This document shows positions 13,856-19,700 of a stretch of DNA of 21,688 bases, in pieces. The stretch covers positions 1 through 21,688 of the forward strand of contig DNND01000007.1 in the NCBI GenBank assembly GCA_003488005.1. Reading direction: 5' to 3'. Numbering within the stretch: the stretch's first letter is position 1; every line of letters begins with the position of its first letter. The position numbers were made by a program, and so were the translations under genes. The DNA is from Blastocatellia bacterium. Lineage in GTDB: Bacteria > Acidobacteriota > Blastocatellia > Pyrinomonadales > Pyrinomonadaceae. Below the pieces are notes generated by a model, which had not been told where the DNA came from, searched no databases, and saw only the letters and a list, made by a program, of their open reading frames with translations.

Positions 13856-13974
13856 ACACCGCCAGCGACGTCGGCAGAGTTGAGGCACCTCTTGTTGATG
13901 ACCGAACGGTGTGAACCTGTTGCCCAAGATACCCGGTTCACAGGAAACTGGTCTGCACATAGAAACCATTGCTT

Positions 13975-14064
13975 TCCGCAGATTACGCAGATTTCACAGA
14001 TTGGCTAAAACAAGTTGCAGCGCTTAGAGTTTCGACCTCTTTCTGAATCTGCGTAATCTGCGGA
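13975..14064. repeat. Perfect 19-bp inverted repeat of 9-base words in a divergent region
   Basis: TCCGCAGATTACGCAGATT (13975-13993) is repeated as its exact reverse complement at 14046-14064, with a 52-base spacer. Each arm holds two copies of the 9-base word GCAGATTAC or GCAGATTNN, with a third degenerate copy just inside the left arm (ACAGATTGG). It lies between the divergent carboxypeptidase-regulatory-like and VWA genes, in the 320-base gap 13844-14163. Apart from this element and the promoters, I see nothing else in that gap. Confidence 0.85.
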
Positions 14065-14101
14065 CAGTTTCTTCTTAGTTGGAAACAGCGCCGAGAGTCG
14101 C

Positions 14102-14130
14102 TTGGCGCGAGTTAAATGCCAACGTATAAT
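14102..14130 (+). promoter_or_regulatory. Strong promoter of the VWA gene with embedded inverted repeat
   Basis: -35 TTGGCG (14102-14107) and a perfect -10 TATAAT (14125-14130) are exactly 17 bases apart, giving a leader of about 26 bases. Between the boxes lies TTGGC-N11-GCCAA (14102-14106, 14118-14122). A protein bound there would block RNA polymerase, so it is a possible operator. Confidence 0.7.
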
Positions 14131-14163
14131 CCGGTTCAAAGCTCGTGCCGGATAAGGCCGCGA

Positions 14164-15201
14164 ATGCCCCAGTTTTACCAATTCAATAAATCGATTCTGC
14201 TTCTGTGGCTGCTGCTTACGATCGCTGCAGTTGCGCTGCCCATCGCGGCGCAGCAAGCCGATCCCAAAGCCGTGCGGCCGCGCCAGGTGTTCCCGAAAAA
14301 TGAACAAGCGCCGGACGAAGTCCTAAAGATCGAAACGGATCTGGTCTCAGTCGACGTCAGGGCGAATGATTCTGAAGGACGCCCGCTGCGAAACCTGGGC
14401 CAGGAAGATTTCAAGGTCTATGTCGATGGAACCGAACAACCACTCGCTTTCTTCCAGGTGGAGCGACGCAGCGGCGAGCCGCGGCCGCTGGCGATGGTCT
14501 TTGCAGTCGACATTTCCGGCAGCATGACGCCTGATGAAATGAATCGTCTGCGACGCGCGTTGAATGCGTTTTCCGACAAGCTGTCCGACCATCCAGCACT
14601 GTATGCGGTCATGGCGTTCGGCATGAACGTGAAGACCGTGCAGAAGTTTACTTCCGAAGCGAACAAGCTGGACCGGGCAATCGAGCGCCTGGCGAAAGAG
14701 CCAAACGGATTATCAACCCATACCTACGATGCGGTTGATGATGCAGTCCGCATGTTGGTGCGTCACGCGCCACGCACGCGCGAGGGACGATTGATAAAAC
14801 GCGCAGTGCTGGTTGTCACGGACGGGTTTCCGGTGGGAGACACAGTGTCGGCGCCCGTGGTCATCGAACGCGCCAACGCGGCCGACGCCAGCATCTATGT
14901 GGTGACGCTTCCCTCTTATTCGCATGTATTGCCGGCGGCACTGCAAAATCCGCTGCCGACGCCGTTGGATGTTAGTGGGTTGGCAGAATTGACTGGAGGA
15001 AGAAGCGTCTACGCCGATGAAACAAATTACGAAGCGCTGTTTCGCGCCCTGGCAGAAGAAGTGACGTCGGCTTACGTGCTCGCGTTTTATCCGCCCGAAG
15101 AAAAACGTCATGATGGACGATTTCACACTATCAAGGTTGAGGGTCGAAGCGGCGTAATGCTGAACCAAAGTCGTCCGGGATTCCAAACCGCAAGACAGTA
15201 G
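14164..15201 (+). CDS. Secreted von Willebrand A protein, acidobacterial VWFA-related type
   Basis: This 345-residue protein has a signal peptide (about 8-30) and a VWA domain of the subtype abundant in Acidobacteriota. A beta-rich lead-in, VSVDVRANDSEGRPL (61-75) and DFKVYVDGTEQPL (82-94), precedes the VWA fold. The MIDAS metal site reads DISGS (D116, S118, S120), with D220 in VVTDG as a later ligand. This fold normally binds a metal ion and mediates protein contacts; the partner is unknown. ATG 14164-14166 was chosen over an in-frame ATG at 14116, because it is followed directly by the signal peptide, has AAGG seven bases upstream and lies downstream of a strong promoter (14102-14130). Its TAG stop is part of the first word of the heptamer repeat that follows. 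Confidence 0.9.
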   Translation: MPQFYQFNKSILLLWLLLTIAAVALPIAAQQADPKAVRPRQVFPKNEQAPDEVLKIETDLVSVDVRANDSEGRPLRNLGQEDFKVYVDGTEQPLAFFQVERRSGEPRPLAMVFAVDISGSMTPDEMNRLRRALNAFSDKLSDHPALYAVMAFGMNVKTVQKFTSEANKLDRAIERLAKEPNGLSTHTYDAVDDAVRMLVRHAPRTREGRLIKRAVLVVTDGFPVGDTVSAPVVIERANAADASIYVVTLPSYSHVLPAALQNPLPTPLDVSGLAELTGGRSVYADETNYEALFRALAEEVTSAYVLAFYPPEEKRHDGRFHTIKVEGRSGVMLNQSRPGFQTARQ

Positions 15202-15288
15202 ACAGTAGGCAGAAAGCAGTAGGCAGAAAACAAGCGCACCGGAAGATGCGAGCTTTCTGCCTACTGCTTTCTGTCTATTGCCTACTGT
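15195..15288. repeat. Heptamer-word inverted repeat between convergent genes
   Basis: Each 35-base arm (15195-15229 and 15254-15288) consists of exactly five 7-base words of the type RCAGTAG or RCAGAAA, in the same order, with a 24-base loop. The arms differ at three positions, all A/G transitions. In plus-strand RNA two become G-U pairs and one an A-C mismatch, so 34 of 35 positions can pair. The VWA stop TAG (15199-15201) lies in the first word, and the stop of the convergent LysW-like gene (15292-15294) is three bases past the second arm. No T-run follows, but the stem could act as a bidirectional terminator. Confidence 0.9.
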
Positions 15289-15291
15289 TTC

Positions 15292-15477
15292 TCAGAACTC
15301 GTCTTCATCCTCGTCGTCGTCCAAAGCTTCTTCTTCGACGATGTCGAGCTCTACCGGATCCAGCCCAACTACTTCCAGATCCGTACCACATTCTTCACAC
15401 GAGACGAGTTCCCCTTTGTCTGTGTCGGTATCTACATGGACATCCGCATCACATTCGGGACATGTTCCGATCGGCAC
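15292..15477 (-). CDS. LysW-like zinc-ribbon protein without C-terminal EDWGE
   Basis: This 61-residue acidic protein closely resembles LysW, the amino-group carrier protein of the lysine/arginine pathway found in Thermus, Deinococcus and archaea. The zinc ribbon has CPEC (6-9) and CEEC (27-30), followed by the family core ELVSCEECGTDLEVVGLDP (23-41). Canonical LysW ends in EDWGE, and its last Glu is the attachment site for the amino-acid intermediate. Here the tail is a run of Asp and Glu ending in Phe61, with no EDWGE in any frame. It may be a zinc-ribbon relative with another job, or a LysW with a lost tail. No lysine-pathway gene is nearby. The start is GTG at 15475-15477 with GGAGGG eight bases upstream. 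It is transcribed toward the VWA gene. Confidence 0.82.
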   Translation of the reverse strand: MPIGTCPECDADVHVDTDTDKGELVSCEECGTDLEVVGLDPVELDIVEEEALDDDEDEDEF

Positions 15478-15564
15478 TTCGTTACCCTCCGCAAGATCTT
15501 TTGCCAGCGATAGGCCGCCAAATCTTCCGACGACTCTATATTGACTTATATGATTGGCCCCGAC

Positions 15565-15593
15565 AATCTAACTGCGCTCGACGCTTTTTGCAA
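15565..15593 (-). promoter_or_regulatory. Promoter candidate of the LysW-like gene
   Basis: On the minus strand, -35 TTGCAA (15593-15588) and -10 TAGATT (15570-15565) are 17 bases apart, each 4 of 6 consensus. The leader would be about 80 bases. A TATAAG at 15552-15547 is an alternative -10 without a good -35. Confidence 0.35.
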
Positions 15594-15684
15594 CAGTCTT
15601 CTCCACAATTTTTAGCTGAAGAAAATTAGATAATCTGAAGCCAACCGCAGCGCCGCGGCGGGTGCTTTTATTCGTTTTGGGCCC

Positions 15685-15768
15685 GGGCGACAGAAATTGG
15701 AACTGTGGATTCCCACAGAAGCGGAATCAGTGGCAAGCGGCGCGGCTGGACGTGTTAACATGTCGCCC
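15685..15768 (+). other. Possible structured element upstream of the DUF1175-A2M operon
   Basis: The 343-base divergent gap 15478-15820 holds no gene. Within it GGGCGACA (15685-15692) pairs perfectly with TGTCGCCC (15761-15768). The enclosed segment contains a perfect 6-bp hairpin, CTGTGG-ATTC-CCACAG (15703-15718). This could be a leader RNA structure or a pair of protein sites. The rest of the gap shows only the promoter candidates. Confidence 0.35.
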
Positions 15769-15808
15769 GACTGATTAGCGCCGCCTCGTTTACTTTCGAT
15801 CCAGAATC

Positions 15809-15814
15809 GATAAT
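15809..15814 (+). promoter_or_regulatory. -10 box candidate of the DUF1175 gene
   Basis: GATAAT (5 of 6 consensus) lies six bases upstream of the ATG at 15821, with no Shine-Dalgarno and no convincing -35 box. If used, the mRNA would start at the ATG. Confidence 0.3.
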
Positions 15815-15820
15815 TCCCCC

Positions 15821-16690
15821 ATGCTCGCGTTCCTGAAACGTCGAAAAATTACGTTCGCCTTAGTGCTTTGGTTCGCACTGGTCCTTTTGGTTTCCTACTT
15901 CGTGCTCGGCAGGAACCGCAGCAGCGAAACCATCCCGGCAAGCTCGCCGTCATCCAGGACTTCCCGCACAACCGTTTCGCCGCTCGCCTATTCGGCCCAC
16001 ACAGCTTCGCTTGATTCAGACAACGACGGCCTGCCAGACGCGGCGGAGCTGCAAAGTTTCATGGACCGCCAAAACTTCCGGCAATGGTTCACCCTGATTG
16101 CCGAAGGCCAGTTTTACCAGCTAAGCGATCAATGGAACAGCGAACAGCGCGACTGTGCCGGCCTGGTGCGTTTCGCCTGGCGCGAAGCACTGCGCCGCCA
16201 TGACCGGACGTGGTTTCAAAAAATGGGGCCGGGCTACCAGGCGGTCGCGCCAGACGTTGGCAGATACACGCTCGAGCAAGGACCATTGGGCGAAAAACTT
16301 TTCCGCACCGGCTTTGGCGCGTACAAGGACGGCGACTTAGCGAGTGGTACTTTTTCCGACTTTGCCGATGCGCGCACGCTAAAGAATTTCAACGTCAAAT
16401 TTATCAGCCGCGATCGGCATAATGCCGAGCCCGGCGATTTGCTTTTCTTCTATCAACCCTGGGTGCAAAAGTTTCCCTACCACGTGATGCTTTTTCTTGG
16501 GAGCGCAAAGCTCGGCAACCAACAGGCAAGCGATTGGGTCGTTTATCACACCGGTGCGTCACCAACCGACGAAGGAACAGTTAAGAAGGTCGAGCTATCC
16601 GTGCTCGATCACCATCCCAACAGACGCTGGCGGCCGCTTGAAAGCAATTCCAATTTTCTCGGCTTCTATCGTCTGAAAATTCTCGACTAG
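15821..16690 (+). CDS. DUF1175 (YfaT-like) membrane-anchored cysteine-protease-fold protein
   Basis: This 289-residue protein belongs to DUF1175, the family of E. coli YfaT, whose gene neighbours an alpha-2-macroglobulin gene. A transmembrane anchor lies at about 11-30, followed by a Ser/Thr-rich linker. The conserved domain runs from about 82 to the end. DCAGLVRFAWREAL (111-124) with C112 and AEPGDLLFF...YHVMLFLG (202-227) with H221 have the layout of NlpC/P60 peptidases (Cys in DCxGL, His in HVxxxxG). H243 in VYHTG is another candidate. A peptidoglycan or peptide hydrolase is therefore plausible but not shown. DSDNDGLPDAAE (65-76) matches the calcium-loop pattern of EF-hand/thrombospondin type 3 repeats. 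The stop lies 18 bases before the A2M start, so both are one operon. Confidence 0.88.
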   Translation: MLAFLKRRKITFALVLWFALVLLVSYFVLGRNRSSETIPASSPSSRTSRTTVSPLAYSAHTASLDSDNDGLPDAAELQSFMDRQNFRQWFTLIAEGQFYQLSDQWNSEQRDCAGLVRFAWREALRRHDRTWFQKMGPGYQAVAPDVGRYTLEQGPLGEKLFRTGFGAYKDGDLASGTFSDFADARTLKNFNVKFISRDRHNAEPGDLLFFYQPWVQKFPYHVMLFLGSAKLGNQQASDWVVYHTGASPTDEGTVKKVELSVLDHHPNRRWRPLESNSNFLGFYRLKILD

Positions 16691-16708
16691 CCCAAAGGAG
16701 GCTAAGCC

Positions 16709-19700
16709 GTGTTAGACACGAATTCTCGTTCTTATCGAATCCTGATTACTTCGGTGGTCTACGTTTTAGCCATCGCCGCTGCGCTTACGATTGCAACGCT
16801 GCGCTCGCGTGCGAAGGCCGGCGCGGCGCCGGCGGAGCCTTACGAGGAAGTTGAGCGGCCCGTTCCCAGCAAACCATACTTTTCGCTCTCGACACATCGC
16901 ACCTATGGAACGAACGACACCGCGCGGCTATGGGTTGACTATCAGGCGGTGGACCATCTCGACTTTCGCGTCTACCAGGTAAAAGATCCGCGCAAGTTTT
17001 TTACTGACCTGAAAAATCCGCATCAAGTAGGTGAGAACGAACAGGAACAGGTAGCCAACTCGGTGCCGCATCGCAAATCGTTTCTTGAACGAGTGCGCAG
17101 CTTCAAGCGCTGGGCCTATTCCGGTATCAAGGGATTCGTGCGTGGACAACTGCAACACGAGTCGCGCCAGGCCTTTAATCAAAAGTTTCGTCCCGAAAAA
17201 GAAATTGTGCGCACGCCTTTGAATGTTTCCGACTACGCGCGCGTGCCGTTATTGAATCCTGATTTGCTGGTCAGCAGTTGGCGCGAGCCTTTGCCGCCGC
17301 TCGAAAACGAATACGACCAGCGCATGATTCCGCTGGGCAAACGCGTTCCCGGCGTCTATCTGGTCGAAGCTGTCGTCAATGATTTGCGCGCCTACACGGT
17401 CGTGGTGGTCACGGATTTGACCATGCTGGATAAGACGACGCGCGACGGCGAGATGTTGATCTACACAGTAGATCGCAAGACTGGCGAGCCGCGGCCCGGC
17501 GCGCAAGTCGAGATCATAAAGGAGAAGAAAGTAGTGGCCAGCGGAACTACCGACGCCCAGGGCGTTCTGCGCACGAAGGTAGAGAAACCAAAAGCAGCCG
17601 CGGGCGAGGAAGCGGCCGACGCCCCCGCAGCCGACGAAGAAACTGACTCTAAATCCTATCTGATCCTCGCAAAACAGAGTGGCAACTTTGCGATTTCAGA
17701 TCTCGGCGGGCTGTTCTTTAGTGGTTACGAGGGCGAAGAGGATTCGGAAAACGTGAAGGGGTACGTTTACACCGACCGTCCGGTTTACAGACCGGCGCAC
17801 AAGGTTTCATTCAAGGGAATCGTCCGGGCGATCGACCCGTCGGGCGCGTACAAGCCCGTCGGCGACAACACCATCAACGTAACAATCACAGATCCAAACA
17901 GCGCAAACGTCTTCACAAAAGAACTGCCGCTGTCAGCCCGCGGCACGTTCAACGGTGAAATGGAAATTTCCGAATCAGCTCCGCTGGGCACCTATACCGT
18001 CGCGGCTGAAATTGAAGGCGGCAGCGCAAGCGGTAATTTCGAAGTCGCCGAATACAAGAAGCCCGAATACAAAGTAACTGTTTCGGCGCCGGGGAAATTC
18101 ATACAGGCGGGCCAGAAAACAAATTTCTCGATCGATGCCAAGTATTTCTTTGGCTCGCCCGTAGCCAATGCTGACGTTCATTACTACATTTATCGTTCAC
18201 GCTATTACGCCTGGAATTTTGGTGAAGACGACACTGAAGACACCGGCGACGACGCCGACCAGCAAGATGAATACTCGTCTTTTTATCGAGGCGGCGATGA
18301 CATGGTCCAGGAGAGCGACGGGACGCTCGACACGCGCGGGCATTTGAATGTGGCGTTTGATGTACCAGCTCCTGACGAGAACGATACGAACGATTACAGT
18401 TACCGGCTCGAAGCCGAAGTGACCGATTCGGCACGCCGGACCATCCCTGGGAGCGCCAGTTTTGTCGCCACGCGCGGGACGGTTGTCGCCAACGCTGACC
18501 CCGATCGTTACGTCTACAACAAGGGCGACATCGCCAAAATTCGCGTCACCACCAGCGACTACGAGGGCCATCCTGTTTCCGCCAAAGTGCAACTAAAATT
18601 TGTTGAGCGCAGTTGGACCAAAAAGCCAAAGAAAGAAGACGAAGAGTATTCGTATCCGGAATATGAGATGCACGAGCGCGAGGTTGCTTCGGCAGATGTG
18701 CAAACCGATTCACAGGGCCAGGCCAGCTACGACTACACCACAACTGAAGATGGAAACCTCTCGATCAAAACCATCATCGACGAGTCGGGTAAGAAGATTG
18801 CTTCAGTCGGTGGCTATCTCTGGGTAACTGATCGGCAGTTCTCCTGGTCCGATTCGGCGTACTACAGCGAAGACTACAACTCCATCAAGCTTGTTCCAGA
18901 TAAAAAGTCTTATCGCAGCGGCGAAACTGCGCACGTGCTCGCCATCCTGCCAACTGACAATGCTCACCTGCTGGTCAGCACTGAATTGAACCAGGTCATG
19001 GATCTTCAGCAGGTGAACTCGGCGGGAAGATCGATTGTGCTCGACATTCCGATCAAGGCCAACTATGCGCCAAATGTTTTTCTCAACGTTTCCTACGTCA
19101 AGAACGGCGACATGTTTACCAGCGATCAGCGCCTGGTTGTGCCGGCGCGCGATAAGATGCTGAACCTGGAAATCATCTCGAACAAGAAAGAGTACAAGCC
19201 CCGCGAGTCGGCGTCCTATACGATCCTTGCGCGCAACTCCGAAGGCGCGCCTGTTTCCGGCGCGGAAGTAAGTCTCGGCGTGGTCGATGAAGCCATCTAC
19301 AGTGTGTCTCCCGACTTTGCCGGCAACATCAAGAATGAGTTTTACGGCATGCGTTACAACTCAGTCGAGACTCATCTCTCGATCAGCTATTCGTTCACCG
19401 GCTTCGCTGGCGACAAGCCGCTCTACCTCGCAGGCAATAAGCCAACCTACCAGCTTGCAGACTTTAAGAATGAAGGCGAGCTGGTCCAACCAACGATTAG
19501 AAAAAACTTTAAAGACACAGCGTTTTGGCAGCCGGACGTCATCACTGGTCCAGACGGTAAGGCCACGGTTAAGGTGACGTTGCCCGACAACCTAACTACC
19601 TGGCGCGCAACCGCGCGTGGTGTGACCGCCGACACGAAAGTCGGCGCCACAAAGTACAAAGTGGTCGCTCGCAAAGATGTAATCATCCGTTTGGAGACGC

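Noticed and set aside
13844..13969. 42-codon N-terminal extension of the carboxypeptidase-regulatory-like gene
   Set aside because: It is Cys/Arg-rich, has no signal-peptide character and would bury the real signal peptide in the chain.
10084..15288. Heptamer arrays as a CRISPR array
   Set aside because: Words are 7 bases with no unique spacers between copies, and no cas gene is present.
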